From: JAEUMY01 sp033764435
GTDB lineage: Bacteria > Pseudomonadota > Gammaproteobacteria > Burkholderiales > Usitatibacteraceae
Direction: 5' to 3'
Assembly: GCA_033764435.1 (NCBI GenBank)
Contig: JANRIX010000046.1
Coordinates: 72,253-136,252 of the forward strand
Length of the DNA: 64,000 nt
A program made the position numbers and the translations under genes. The notes under the pieces are model-generated. The model ran no database searches, was not told the DNA's origin, and worked only from the letters and a program-made list of their open reading frames with translations. This document shows positions 38,131 to 47,472 of this stretch, piece by piece (the first letter of the stretch is position 1; the number at the start of each line of letters is the position of its first letter).

Positions 38131-38685
38131 CTAGGACTCCCGCAACGCCCTGATTTCAGGGAGATTTCTCCAAGCACCGTGCACATCCATGCCGAACCCG
38201 AAGACGAAGCGGTTGGGCAGCGACAAGCCGACATAATCAGCCGCGATCGGTTTGGGCTTGGCGATGGACTTGTCGGAAAACACCGCAGTCGCAACCGATG
38301 CCGCGCCCTGCTCGCGGATCAGCGCGCAGATGGCGGCAAGCGTGATGCCCTCATCCAGAATGTCATCGACCACGATGACGTCGCGGTCGCGGATATTCGA
38401 ACGCGGCGCCACACGCCATTTCAGCTCCCGCCCGGTGATCTCGTCCCCATAGCGCGATGCGGCGATGAAATCGAAATCGAGCGGAAAGCTGAGCCGGGGC
38501 AGCAATTGTCCAGTGAACACGACCGCGCCGCCCATCACCGACAACACCAGCGGATGGCGGGTCGCGTAGGCCTGATTCAGGCCATCGGCCACGCGCTGCA
38601 CGGCGGCCGTCACCTGGGCCGCATCAAATATCAGGTCCGACTCCGCGAATATTCGCAGGGCGTCGGCACGGTTCAGCGCACTCAT
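38131..38685 (-). CDS. hpt: Hypoxanthine phosphoribosyltransferase
   Basis: It salvages hypoxanthine (and perhaps guanine) to IMP with PRPP. It has 184 residues, with the PRPP loop VIVVDDILDEGITL and the flexible-loop area SRYGDE. The palindrome encodes Arg-Ile-Phe-Ala at residues 11-14. ATG 38685 lies 7 bases after the galU stop. The probable methylthioinosine phosphorylase gene downstream would supply its substrate. Confidence 0.93.
   Translation of the reverse strand: MSALNRADALRIFAESDLIFDAAQVTAAVQRVADGLNQAYATRHPLVLSVMGGAVVFTGQLLPRLSFPLDFDFIAASRYGDEITGRELKWRVAPRSNIRDRDVIVVDDILDEGITLAAICALIREQGAASVATAVFSDKSIAKPKPIAADYVGLSLPNRFVFGFGMDVHGAWRNLPEIRALRES
38645..38656. repeat. GCGAATATTCGC palindrome, copy 14
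   Basis: Exact copy near the start of hpt, read as Arg-Ile-Phe-Ala. Confidence 0.97.
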
Positions 38686-38692
38686 TGTCGCC

Positions 38693-39583
38693 TCACTTTC
38701 GCGTCTTGGCCGCCGGAGCGATGCCGCGCGCGAGGAATGCGGAGAACTCGGCGCCGACTTCCGGATGCTTCATGCCATAGGCCAGTGTGGCCTTGAGGTA
38801 GCCCAGCTTGCTGCCGCAGTCGTAGCGCGTGCCCTCGAACTCGTAGGCGTAGATCGTCTCCTCCTCCAGCAACGCTGCAATGCCATCGGTGAGCTGGATC
38901 TCCTTGCCGACCCCGGCCGAGAGCTTCTCCAGGTGCGCGAATATTCGCGGCGTGAGAATGTAGCGGCCGACCACACCGAGTGTCGAAGGCGCCTTCTCGG
39001 GTTTCGGCTTTTCCACGATGCCGGAAATCTCGGACAGCCGCGCGGCGATGGGCGCCGCCGAGACGATGCCGTATTGAGAGGTTTCCTCGCGCCTCACGTT
39101 CTGCACACCGAGGATGGATGACTTCCGCTTCTCGTAGAGCTTCACCATCTGCTGCATCACCGGGGTCTTCGCATCGACAAGGTCGTCCGCCAGAATGACA
39201 GCGAACGGTTCGTCGCCAACCAGATGCCGTGCACACAGCACCGCGTGGCCCAGCCCCAGCGCTTCGGCCTGACGCACATATACATACTGCACGCCGGCGG
39301 GGAGCATATCCCGCACCTCCGCCAGCAGCTTGTGCTTGCCCTTGGCGGAGAGCTCGGCTTCGAGCTCGTATGCCTTGTCGAAATGATCCTCGATGGTCCG
39401 CTTGCCTCGACCGGTGACGAAAATCATCTCGGTGATGCCGGCCGCCGCAGCCTCCTCGACCGCGTATTGGATCAGCGGCTTGTCCACGATTGGCAACATT
39501 TCCTTGGGGCTCGCCTTGGTGGCGGGCAGGAAACGCGTGCCGAGACCGGCGACAGGGAAGACGGCTTTGGTGACTTTTTTCAT
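38693..39583 (-). CDS. galU: UTP--glucose-1-phosphate uridylyltransferase
   Basis: It makes UDP-glucose for envelope polysaccharides. The 296 residues start KKVTKAVFPVAGLGTRFLPATKASPKE, and later carry GLGHAVLCAR and the ILADDLVD metal site. ATG 39583 is chosen because it starts the conserved Rossmann-like domain. The palindrome encodes Arg-Ile-Phe-Ala. It lies 17 bases after the ligA stop. Confidence 0.96.
   Translation of the reverse strand: MKKVTKAVFPVAGLGTRFLPATKASPKEMLPIVDKPLIQYAVEEAAAAGITEMIFVTGRGKRTIEDHFDKAYELEAELSAKGKHKLLAEVRDMLPAGVQYVYVRQAEALGLGHAVLCARHLVGDEPFAVILADDLVDAKTPVMQQMVKLYEKRKSSILGVQNVRREETSQYGIVSAAPIAARLSEISGIVEKPKPEKAPSTLGVVGRYILTPRIFAHLEKLSAGVGKEIQLTDGIAALLEEETIYAYEFEGTRYDCGSKLGYLKATLAYGMKHPEVGAEFSAFLARGIAPAAKTRK
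38937..38948. repeat. GCGAATATTCGC palindrome, copy 15
   Basis: Exact copy in galU, read as Arg-Ile-Phe-Ala. Confidence 0.97.
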
Positions 39584-39600
39584 GTGTGTGACCGTGAAGT

Positions 39601-41619
39601 TCAATTCGCGTGCAAGTTTCGCAGAAATTCGGACTCGTCCCAAACCGTGACGCCGAGTTCCTGCGCCTTCTCCAGCTTGCTGCCTGCCTCGACGCCTGCA
39701 ATGACCAGATCGGTTTTCTTCGACACGCTGCCGGTCACCTTGCCACCCAGCGCCTCGATCTTCGCCTTGGCATCATCGCGGGACATCGCGGAGAGCGTGC
39801 CGGTCAACACCACAGTCTTGCCGGCGAACGGGCCGCTGGTGGGCTTGGCTGCGGGCGGGCCTTCCGTCCAGGTCACGCCACAGGCGCGCAACTGCTCCAC
39901 CACTTCGCGGTTGTGCGGCTCGGCGAAGAAGCGATAGATCGACTCGGCAACCACCGGCCCGACATCGGGCACTTCAAGCAACGCCGCCTGGTCCGCCGCC
40001 ATGATCGCGTCGATCGATCCGAAGTGGTTGGCGAGATCGCGCGCAGTCGCTTCACCGACATGACGAATGCCCAGACCGAAGATGAAGCGCGCCAGCGTGG
40101 TGTGCTTGCTCTTCTCGATGGCGGCGAGCAGATTGCTCGCGGACTTCTCGGCCATGCGTTCCAGGTTGGCCAGCGCGGTGAGGCCGAGGCGATAGATGTC
40201 GGCAGGCGTGCGGACCAGATTGGCGTCGACCAGCTGCTCAACCAGCTTGTCGCCCAGCCCCTCGATGTCGACGGCCCTGCGCTGCGCGAAATGGAGCAGC
40301 GCCTGCTTGCGCTGTGCGGGGCAGAACAGGCCGCCGGTGCAACGCGCCACGGTCTCGCCTTCGAGGCGCACAATCGCGGAGCCGCACTCCGGACAGTGCA
40401 CGGGCATCACGAACTCGCGAATATTCGCAGGACGTTTCGCGTAGATGACCGCGGCGACCTCCGGAATCACGTCACCTGCGCGGCGCACGACGACCGTGTC
40501 GCCAATCTTGAGATCCTTGCGGCGAATCTCGTCTTCGTTGTGCAGGGTCGCGTTCGACACCGTGGTGCCGCCGACGAATACCGGCTTCAATCTTGCGACC
40601 GGCGTGATGGCACCGGTTCGCCCCACCTGCACGTCGATGTCGAGGAGTTCTGTGGATGCTTCCTCGGCCGGAAACTTGTGGGCCACCGCGAAGCGCGGGG
40701 CGCGCGACACGAAACCCAACTGCTGCTGTTGATCGAAGCGGTTGACCTTGTAGACGACCCCGTCGATCTCGAAGGGCAGCTCGGAACGGACGGCGCCAAT
40801 GCGCCGGTAATAGTCGAGCAGCCCGGCCACGCCTTGCACGACTGCGCGATCCTTGCTCACCGGGAAGCGCCACGCGGCGAGTTGATCCATCAGCGCGCCG
40901 TGGGTGTCGGGCAGCGTCACGCCCTCGACAGCGCCGATGCCGTACGCGAAGAACGAGAGCGGCCGCTCTGCCGTCATTTTCGGATCAAGCTGGCGCAAGG
41001 CACCCGCCGACGCGTTGCGCGGATTGACGAAGAGCTTCTCGCCCCTGGCTGCCTGGCGTTCGTTCAATGCTGCGAAATCCTTCTTGAACATCAGCACCTC
41101 ACCGCGAACTTCCAGCAGCGGCGCGTCGATGGCAAGGCGCAGAGGAACGGATCGAATGGTGCGAATATTCGCAGTGACATCCTCGCCCACCGCGCCGTCC
41201 CCGCGCGTGGCGCCCTGCACGAACACACCCTTCTCATACGTCAGCGTGATGGCGAGGCCATCGAACTTGGGCTCGCAGGCGTACTCGACTTCATCCACGC
41301 CCAGCCCTTCACGGCAGCGACGATCAAAGCCGCCTGCGTCCTCGTCGTCGAACGCGTTGGCCAGCGAGAGCATGGGCAGGCGGTGAGTGACCTCGGCCAG
41401 TTCGGTCGCGGGCTTCGCGCCCACTCGCTGCGTGGGTGAATCGACGGAGAGCAGTTCAGGATGCGCCGTTTCCAGCGCGACGAGCTCATGGAAGAGCTTG
41501 TCGTACTCCGCGTCAGTGATGACCGGATCGTCCAGCACGTGATAGCGGTAGTTGTGTTCTACCAGCTCGCGCCGGAGCGTGGCGGCGCGCGCTGCCGCCG
41601 CCTCGGGTATTGCCGTCAT
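39601..41619 (-). CDS. ligA: NAD-dependent DNA ligase
   Basis: It seals nicks in replication and repair. The 672 residues have all domains: Ia (EHNYRYHVLDDP), adenylation with Lys118 in KFDG, OB fold, Cys4 zinc finger (CPECGSAIVR with two later Cys), helix-hairpin-helix region (LEVPDVGPVVAESI) and C-terminal BRCT (GKTVVLTGTLS). ATG 41619 overlaps the stop of the unknown gene upstream (ATGA). Two copies of the palindrome give ANIR, one between the OB fold and the zinc finger. Confidence 0.97.
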   Translation of the reverse strand: MTAIPEAAAARAATLRRELVEHNYRYHVLDDPVITDAEYDKLFHELVALETAHPELLSVDSPTQRVGAKPATELAEVTHRLPMLSLANAFDDEDAGGFDRRCREGLGVDEVEYACEPKFDGLAITLTYEKGVFVQGATRGDGAVGEDVTANIRTIRSVPLRLAIDAPLLEVRGEVLMFKKDFAALNERQAARGEKLFVNPRNASAGALRQLDPKMTAERPLSFFAYGIGAVEGVTLPDTHGALMDQLAAWRFPVSKDRAVVQGVAGLLDYYRRIGAVRSELPFEIDGVVYKVNRFDQQQQLGFVSRAPRFAVAHKFPAEEASTELLDIDVQVGRTGAITPVARLKPVFVGGTTVSNATLHNEDEIRRKDLKIGDTVVVRRAGDVIPEVAAVIYAKRPANIREFVMPVHCPECGSAIVRLEGETVARCTGGLFCPAQRKQALLHFAQRRAVDIEGLGDKLVEQLVDANLVRTPADIYRLGLTALANLERMAEKSASNLLAAIEKSKHTTLARFIFGLGIRHVGEATARDLANHFGSIDAIMAADQAALLEVPDVGPVVAESIYRFFAEPHNREVVEQLRACGVTWTEGPPAAKPTSGPFAGKTVVLTGTLSAMSRDDAKAKIEALGGKVTGSVSKKTDLVIAGVEAGSKLEKAQELGVTVWDESEFLRNLHAN
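40417..40428. repeat. GCGAATATTCGC palindrome, copy 16
   Basis: Exact copy in ligA just before the zinc finger, read as Ala-Asn-Ile-Arg. Confidence 0.97.
41161..41172. repeat. GCGAATATTCGC palindrome, copy 17
   Basis: Exact copy in the adenylation domain of ligA, read as Ala-Asn-Ile-Arg. Confidence 0.97.
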
Positions 41620-42023
41620 CAGGCTGCCTTGCGGTCCACGTCAAACCAGAACGCGGGACGCGGTTGCCCGGTCGCGTCCAGCCAGCGGGCAAAATCATCG
41701 CGATGCACGAACTCGACATCCAGCACCTCTCGCGATGGTGCCGCGCCCTGGCGCACGACGGCCAGCAAATGCTCCAGCGCCTCGATGCGCAGGACGATGG
41801 GCGGCTGGTCCGGCAGCGCCGAGTAGCCGACATAGGGCGAGCCGGTGAGCGAGCGATCGGCCTTCATCCAGCGCGGATCGGTGCTCTGCACGCGCAGTCC
41901 GTCGATGATGACGCCGCGCGCCAGCGCCCGGGCGATCACCTCATCCGCCTGAACCGTCTCACGCGCCCACTGCACCACAACGTCCCAGAACTTGTAGGTT
42001 TCCACGAGATGGCCCGGATTCAT
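41619..42023 (-). CDS. Hypothetical protein between zipA and ligA
   Basis: A 134-residue soluble protein that I do not recognise. It has no signal peptide, membrane segment or cysteine. The sequence is moderately acidic with an aromatic start (ETYKFWDVVVQWARE) and ends in FWFDVDRKAA. ATG 42023 has an AAGG-rich site upstream (AAAGGCGG). It overlaps the ligA start by four bases (ATGA) and follows zipA by 13 bases, so it is firmly inside the smc-zipA-ligA transcript. That suggests expression together with them but not any particular function. Confidence 0.75.
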   Translation of the reverse strand: MNPGHLVETYKFWDVVVQWARETVQADEVIARALARGVIIDGLRVQSTDPRWMKADRSLTGSPYVGYSALPDQPPIVLRIEALEHLLAVVRQGAAPSREVLDVEFVHRDDFARWLDATGQPRPAFWFDVDRKAA

Positions 42024-42036
42024 GATCACACCGCCT

Positions 42037-43131
42037 TTATCGATACAGCCGCTTGGCGGCCGGGCTGCCCGGTGGCACACCGAAGTGTTCCATCTGCGCC
42101 GCAATGCCGCGAATGGCCTGACGAATCGCCTCTATGCCGTGGGCATTCAATGGCCTGCGATTGTCATCGACCAGTTCACCGCCCAACGTCTCCGACAAAT
42201 GCCGCGCCAGCACCAGCGCACGCTCCAGCGCCAGCATGCCGTTGTGGCAATGCGGGACGTCCAGCGCGAGGCTCAGACCGGTGAGGTAGCCCGTCTTGTT
42301 GATGGCCGGCGGTTCGGTGGGCTCCATGTTGCGCACGGTGAAAAGCGTGTGGCCTTCTTCATCCGCCAGCGCATATTCGCCGGCCGGCAGCACCACCAGA
42401 CCGGCAGCTTCGAGCAGACCCCGCACTTTGGTCGGTGCGAAGGTGACGCCATTTCTGCCCACCAGGCTGATGGCGATTTCGATGTCGGTATCCGCGCAGA
42501 ATGCGTCGACGGCCTGGGCGCGCTCCAGCGCCTCGTCGACATCTTCGCGCTGCGACACAGCGGAAATCTCATGCGCCAGCTCCTCGGCGAGCAGCATGAA
42601 TTCGCTGATCTTCTCCTTGGGCGTCGGGCCGCTGCGGTCCGCCAGCTGCAGGCCAACACGAATCTCCTTCAGCCCGATCGTGCCGTCGGCGATGGCCACG
42701 TCGAGCGGCTCCCACAAGCCTTGCACCAGCGCCTCCCAGTGCACCACGCGGTCCAGCTTCTGCGAGCTCAGCACAAACCCGGTCAGCTTTTCGGTGGGCA
42801 CCGGGGCTTCAGCGAGGATCACCGCCACGCTGTCGATCTTGGGATTGATTCCCTGCGCGGGCTGATGCTGGCGCGGTGCGAGCGAGCCCACCGCCTCGGG
42901 CGCGGGAATGATGATGTCGTCGTCAGGCAGCGGCAGCTCGCCCAGCGTGGGCTCCAGGCGGGCGGGCTTGGTCGCATCCGCGCTGTCGAACAACACGTCG
43001 GGATGGTCCGCCTTGAACGCGCGTTCGGCAGCGCGCGCGTGGCGCCGCTCCTGCCACCAGTTGAAGATGAGGATGGCGACGATGAGCGCCGCCGCGGCGC
43101 CCAGCAGGGCCAGGGTGAAATCGTTGATCAC
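42037..43131 (-). CDS. zipA: Cell division protein ZipA
   Basis: It anchors FtsZ to the membrane at the division site. The 364 residues have the usual order: one N-terminal membrane helix (residues 5-24, LALLGAAAALIVAILIFNWW), a charged linker with Pro and Asp runs, and a C-terminal FtsZ-binding domain from about residue 220 (FMLLAEELAHEIS to the end). It lies between smc and ligA, a common betaproteobacterial order. A near-copy of the palindrome (GCGCATATTCGC, 42369-42380) lies inside. Confidence 0.92.
   Translation of the reverse strand: MINDFTLALLGAAAALIVAILIFNWWQERRHARAAERAFKADHPDVLFDSADATKPARLEPTLGELPLPDDDIIIPAPEAVGSLAPRQHQPAQGINPKIDSVAVILAEAPVPTEKLTGFVLSSQKLDRVVHWEALVQGLWEPLDVAIADGTIGLKEIRVGLQLADRSGPTPKEKISEFMLLAEELAHEISAVSQREDVDEALERAQAVDAFCADTDIEIAISLVGRNGVTFAPTKVRGLLEAAGLVVLPAGEYALADEEGHTLFTVRNMEPTEPPAINKTGYLTGLSLALDVPHCHNGMLALERALVLARHLSETLGGELVDDNRRPLNAHGIEAIRQAIRGIAAQMEHFGVPPGSPAAKRLYR
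42369..42380. repeat. Near-copy of the palindrome (GCGCATATTCGC)
   Basis: One mismatch from the consensus, inside zipA. It is one of two single-mismatch variants I found. Confidence 0.8.
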
Positions 43132-43136
43132 GAACC

Positions 43137-43158
43137 ACCCCGCTTCGCGTCGCGGGGT
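43137..43158 (-). other. Hairpin at the zipA translation start
   Basis: ACCCCGC (43137-43143) and GCGGGGT (43152-43158) form a 7-bp stem. On the transcript the GGGGT arm lies about 6 bases before the zipA ATG and overlaps its likely ribosome site, so it could hide it. Confidence 0.4.
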
Positions 43159-43257
43159 TGCTCGGGTGAACGCAGGAGCATGCGAATATTCATTTCAGCT
43201 TTCACGGGCTGGAAACTGACGTGGGTTGAGAGATCCGCAACACAATTTTGCCGCATA

Positions 43258-43294
43258 ACCGGGATCCGCAGCGTTCAGCCACAGCGATCCCGGT
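43258..43294 (-). terminator. Possible weak terminator or processing hairpin after smc
   Basis: Perfect 9-bp arms ACCGGGATC (43258-43266) and GATCCCGGT (43286-43294) with a 19-base loop, starting 12 bases after the smc stop. There is no T tract, so it may only partly separate smc from zipA. Confidence 0.4.
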
Positions 43295-43305
43295 GCCCTG
43301 CGTGG

Positions 43306-46300
43306 TCAGGCCGCCGCCTCCGTGGTGCTGCCCGCAAACTTCATGGCCGCCGCGATATCCACCTCCACGACGCGCGACACGCCCGGCTCGTTCATGGTCA
43401 CGCCCACCAGTTGCTGGCCCATCTCCATGGTGACCTTGCTGTGGGTGATGAACAGGAACTGCGTGCCGTCAGACATCTTCTTCACCAGGTCGCAGTAGCG
43501 AACGGTGTTGGAATCGTCGAGGGGCGCGTCCACCTCGTCCAGCAGACAGAACGGCGCCGGGTTGAGGCGGAAAAGCGAGAACACCAGCGAAAGCGCCGTG
43601 AGCGCCTTCTCGCCACCCGACAGGAGCTGGATGGACTGGTTCTTCTTGCCGGGCGGCTGGGCGAACACCTGCAGACCCGAATCGAGGATTTCCTCGCCGG
43701 TGAGCTTCAGGTACGCATTGCCGCCGCCGAACAGCGACGGGAACATCTCGCTGAAATTCTTGTTCACCTGATCGAAGGTCGTCTGCAACAGCTCGCGTGT
43801 TTCCTTGTCGATGCGCTTGATCGCGGCTTCCAGCGTTTCCACCGCCTCCGTCAGGTCGGCAGACTGCTTGTCGAGGAAATCCTTGCGTTCCTGGCCCTGC
43901 TGCAGCTCTTGCAGCGCGGCCAGATTGACCGGGCCCAGTGCCGCAATTTCTTCCTGCAGGCGGTTGATCTCGGCCTGCATGGAGGATGAGCGGGTGCGCT
44001 TCTCGATGAGCTCCGCCAGCTCTTCCGGATTGGCGCCCGCCTCTTCCAGCTGCAGACGGAACTGCTGCTCGTGGATGGACGCTTCCTGCTCCTTCAGGCG
44101 GATGTCGTTGATCTTGTCCCGCATCGGCTGCAGGCTGTGTTCGATCGCGGCCTTGGTTTCGTCCAGCGTCTTCAAGCGGCCGGTCGCGCCATCCAGCGCG
44201 TCGCGCGCCTTCGTGAGTTCGGCCTCGCATTCGCTGCGCTTCGCCAGCGCCGTCTGCAGACGCTCGCGCAGGTTGCCCTCGTGCATCTGGTCCAGCTCGG
44301 CCGAGATGGCCTCCTTGCTGCCGGCGAGGCTTTCCGCACGGGAGATGAGCGATTGCGCGAACGTGGCGAGTGACGCGATCTTTTCCGTGCAGCTCTTCTG
44401 AAAGAAGTTGGCCTCCTGCACGCCGCGCTCGGCAGCCACCACGGCATTGCGCGCATCCTGCACCGCAGCCTCGGCCTGCTTCTGCTTTTCTTCCAGCCCG
44501 ATCAGCTGGTCCATCAACTCGTTGACGCGGTCGGCACCTTCCGAGAGCTTGCGCTGCGCGTCCTGCATGGCCTCGCGCTCGCCCACCTCTTCCTGCTCGA
44601 TCTCGGCCAGCTCGGCGCGGATGGCAGAGCGGCGCGCTTCCGCCTGCGCCATGGCCTGCGAGAGCTTCTGCGCTTCCATCGCGATGGCATGTTCGCGGGT
44701 CTTGGCCTCCGCGGACTGGATACGCAGGTTGCGGGCCTCGTCCTGAAGCGTGTTGAGGCGCTGCTCCAGATCCTTCAGCGAACGGTCGCGCGCATCGCGT
44801 GCCTCGACCAGCTCGGGCATGCGATGCTGCAAGTCCTCGATCTCGCGCTGACGCTGCAGCACGCCGTGGATTTCTGATTGCGGACCGTGGAAGACCAGGC
44901 CGTGGCGCGAATAGAGATGCCCGGATCTGGTCACGAGCAACGTGCCTTCGGGCAGGGACGCCGTGCGCGAAGCCGCCTGCGACTCGTCTTCCAGCAGCAT
45001 CACGTTGGCGAGGCACTCACGCACGAACGGCATCACGCCGGCATGGGTGGCGGTGATCAATGTCCAAAGCGGCTTCAGCCCATTGGCGCCGGTGTTGGCT
45101 GCCGGTGAAGATGCATCGTCCACCAGCACGGCGACGCTACCGGGAGGCGAATCCTCGGCGAGGCGGGGTAGTGTGTTGCGGTCGCTGACCCGGATGGCAT
45201 TGAGGCGCACACCCAGCGCGCTTTCCAGCGCATCTTCCCAGCCCTGCTCGATCTTGATGGCCTGCCACAGGCGCGGCGCGTTCTCCAGGTTGTGCTTGGA
45301 GAGCCACATCGCCACCTTGTTGTTGTTGTCGAGGCGAGCCTGCTGGTTCTGCAGCGCCAGCAGCGACGCTTCCACCTTGGCCAGTTCACGCGACGCATCC
45401 TGAACGCCGTTGACGGCATCGCGGCGGGCCTGCTCCAGGGAGGGCACTTCCTCATCCAGCGCCGCCAGGCGCTCCTCCGCCTGTGCCAGACGCTCGGCCA
45501 GTTCGGCGCGCTCGGCTTCCAGCCCGGCCAGATGCTCGGCATCGGGCATGACCAGGTTCAGGTTCTCGACGGTGAGGCGATTCTTCCGCTGCTCCAGCTG
45601 CGAAAGAATCTTCAACGCGTGGGACTCGCGCGCCTCATCCAAGGACAGCGCGGCCTCGGCTTCGCGCACCGTGTTCTCCGCGGCCTTGGTCTCGGCAATG
45701 GCGGCACGCAGCTTGTCCTCGAAATCGGGCACCGAATTCCGTGTCTCCTCCACGCGAATATTCGCAAGCTCGATCTTCTCCGCCGCACCCTCCAGCTCTT
45801 CCTTCCAGCGCGACTCTTCGGCGATGGTGGACTCGCGGCTCATTTCCACTTCCGCCAGTTGCTGGGCCAGCGCGGTCATCTGCGCCGTCAGGCGGCGGCG
45901 GCTTTCGCCCAGGAAGGTGATCTCCTGCTCGATCTGGTTGACTTCACTGTTGGCCTCGTAGACCTTGGCCTGGATGTCGTGCAGGGCGTCACTCTCGGCG
46001 TAGTGGTCCTGGCGCAGCTTCTCCAGTTCGGCTTCCGCTTCGCGAAGTTTCGCCGTCTCGGCCTCGATGCCCGTTTCCAGCTTGACGATTTCATTGGCGT
46101 AACGGGCCTTCGCCTGCGCCGCTTCGCGCTGACGGGTGAAGGCCAGCAGGTTCTGGGTGGTGGCCAGTTCCTTGTGCAGCTCGTGATACTTCGCCGCGAC
46201 CTCGGCTTGCTGGGTCAGCTTTTCCAGCTGGTTGCCAAGTTCAAGGCGGATGTCTTCAACGCGGGACAGGTTTTCGCGGGTGTCCTCGAGCCGGTTCTGC

Positions 46301-46839
46301 GTCTCGCGGCGGCGCTCACGGTACTTGGATACACCTGCCACTTCTTCCAGGAACACGCGCAGTTCCTCGGGCTTCGACGTGATGACGCGCGAGATCATGC
46401 CCTGCTCGATGATGGCGTAGGCGCGCGGACCAAGACCGGTGCCGAGGAACATGTCGGTGATGTCACGCCGGCGCACATGCTGGCCGTTGATGTAGTAGTT
46501 CGAGTCGCCGTCGCGCTGGATGACGCGCTTGACCGCGATCTCGTTGTACTGTGCCCACGGCCCGCCGATGCGGCCGAGGCTGTTGTCGAACACCAGTTCG
46601 ACGCTGGCGCGACTGACGGGCTTGCGCTGTGAGGAGCCGTTGAAAATCACGTCGTCCATCTTGTCGCCACGCAGATGCTTGGCGGATGACTCGCCCAGTA
46701 CCCAGCGGACGGCGTCGATGACGTTCGACTTGCCGCAGCCGTTGGGCCCGACGATGCCGACCAGTTGGCCGGGGACTGCGATGGTGGTGGGATCGACGAA
46801 GGACTTGAAACCGGCAAGCTTGATTTGAGTGAGACGCAC
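43306..46839 (-). CDS. smc: Chromosome segregation ATPase SMC
   Basis: The bacterial condensin ATPase. Its 1177 residues carry Walker A GPNGCGKSN (31-39), two long coiled coils on either side of a hinge (about 515-650), signature LLSGGEKALTALSL and Walker B CLLDEVDAPLDD near the C-terminus. No scpA or scpB is nearby. The palindrome encodes ANIR in the first coiled coil, where helical heptads would seem less tolerant of insertion. It is transcribed divergently from queF. Confidence 0.97.
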   Translation of the reverse strand: MRLTQIKLAGFKSFVDPTTIAVPGQLVGIVGPNGCGKSNVIDAVRWVLGESSAKHLRGDKMDDVIFNGSSQRKPVSRASVELVFDNSLGRIGGPWAQYNEIAVKRVIQRDGDSNYYINGQHVRRRDITDMFLGTGLGPRAYAIIEQGMISRVITSKPEELRVFLEEVAGVSKYRERRRETQNRLEDTRENLSRVEDIRLELGNQLEKLTQQAEVAAKYHELHKELATTQNLLAFTRQREAAQAKARYANEIVKLETGIEAETAKLREAEAELEKLRQDHYAESDALHDIQAKVYEANSEVNQIEQEITFLGESRRRLTAQMTALAQQLAEVEMSRESTIAEESRWKEELEGAAEKIELANIRVEETRNSVPDFEDKLRAAIAETKAAENTVREAEAALSLDEARESHALKILSQLEQRKNRLTVENLNLVMPDAEHLAGLEAERAELAERLAQAEERLAALDEEVPSLEQARRDAVNGVQDASRELAKVEASLLALQNQQARLDNNNKVAMWLSKHNLENAPRLWQAIKIEQGWEDALESALGVRLNAIRVSDRNTLPRLAEDSPPGSVAVLVDDASSPAANTGANGLKPLWTLITATHAGVMPFVRECLANVMLLEDESQAASRTASLPEGTLLVTRSGHLYSRHGLVFHGPQSEIHGVLQRQREIEDLQHRMPELVEARDARDRSLKDLEQRLNTLQDEARNLRIQSAEAKTREHAIAMEAQKLSQAMAQAEARRSAIRAELAEIEQEEVGEREAMQDAQRKLSEGADRVNELMDQLIGLEEKQKQAEAAVQDARNAVVAAERGVQEANFFQKSCTEKIASLATFAQSLISRAESLAGSKEAISAELDQMHEGNLRERLQTALAKRSECEAELTKARDALDGATGRLKTLDETKAAIEHSLQPMRDKINDIRLKEQEASIHEQQFRLQLEEAGANPEELAELIEKRTRSSSMQAEINRLQEEIAALGPVNLAALQELQQGQERKDFLDKQSADLTEAVETLEAAIKRIDKETRELLQTTFDQVNKNFSEMFPSLFGGGNAYLKLTGEEILDSGLQVFAQPPGKKNQSIQLLSGGEKALTALSLVFSLFRLNPAPFCLLDEVDAPLDDSNTVRYCDLVKKMSDGTQFLFITHSKVTMEMGQQLVGVTMNEPGVSRVVEVDIAAAMKFAGSTTEAAA
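45754..45765. repeat. GCGAATATTCGC palindrome, copy 18
   Basis: Exact copy in the first coiled coil of smc, read as Ala-Asn-Ile-Arg. Confidence 0.97.
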
Positions 46840-46952
46840 GCTTTGCTCTTTTTGCTGGGCCGCGCCGGGTCACAGCGCGGTTGGGTGATTGCCAAATTTG
46901 CACGCGCCCGAACCAAGCTTGGGCCATGCACTAAACTCGCGATTTTAGCCGA

Positions 46953-47465
46953 ATGAAAAAGCCCGTCCCAATGCCTAAAAAAGTCACTTCAACAATAGCG
47001 CCCAAGTCATTGAACCCATTGGCTCAATTGACCCAGCTCGGCAGCGCGCCCACCGCCCAGCCCACGAAGTCGCTGGAAATTTTCCCCAATCCGCACCCGG
47101 AACGCGATTTCGTGATCCACATGCAGATTCCGGAATTCACCTGCCTCTGCCCCAAGACCGGGCAGCCGGATTTCGCCACGCTGGAGCTGGATTACATCCC
47201 GGACAAGGCCTGCGTCGAACTGAAGAGCCTGAAGCTCTATATCTGGTCCTTCCGCAACGAAGGCAAGTTCCACGAGGCTGTCACCAATGAAATCCTGGGT
47301 GATCTGGTCAGGGCCACCAACCCGCGCTTCATGCGGCTGACGGCGAAGTTCTTCGTGCGCGGCGGCATCTTCACCACAGTGGAAGTGGAACACCGCAAGA
47401 AGGGCTGGAAGCCGGAGCCGCGCGTGGACCTGCGAAACTTCGGAAGCGAATCCCCCACCTACTGA
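46953..47465 (+). CDS. queF: NADPH-dependent 7-cyano-7-deazaguanine reductase
   Basis: It reduces preQ0 to preQ1 in queuosine synthesis. It is the short, single-domain type. After a low-complexity N-terminus of about 40 residues come the catalytic-Cys segment FTCLCPKTGQPDFA and the QueF motif ELKSLKLYIWSFRNEG. The 170 residues exceed short QueFs (about 130-165) only by that N-terminus, so the second ATG (46971) could be the real start. It is divergent from smc. Confidence 0.93.
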   Translation: MKKPVPMPKKVTSTIAPKSLNPLAQLTQLGSAPTAQPTKSLEIFPNPHPERDFVIHMQIPEFTCLCPKTGQPDFATLELDYIPDKACVELKSLKLYIWSFRNEGKFHEAVTNEILGDLVRATNPRFMRLTAKFFVRGGIFTTVEVEHRKKGWKPEPRVDLRNFGSESPTY

Positions 47466-47472
47466 ATCGTTC

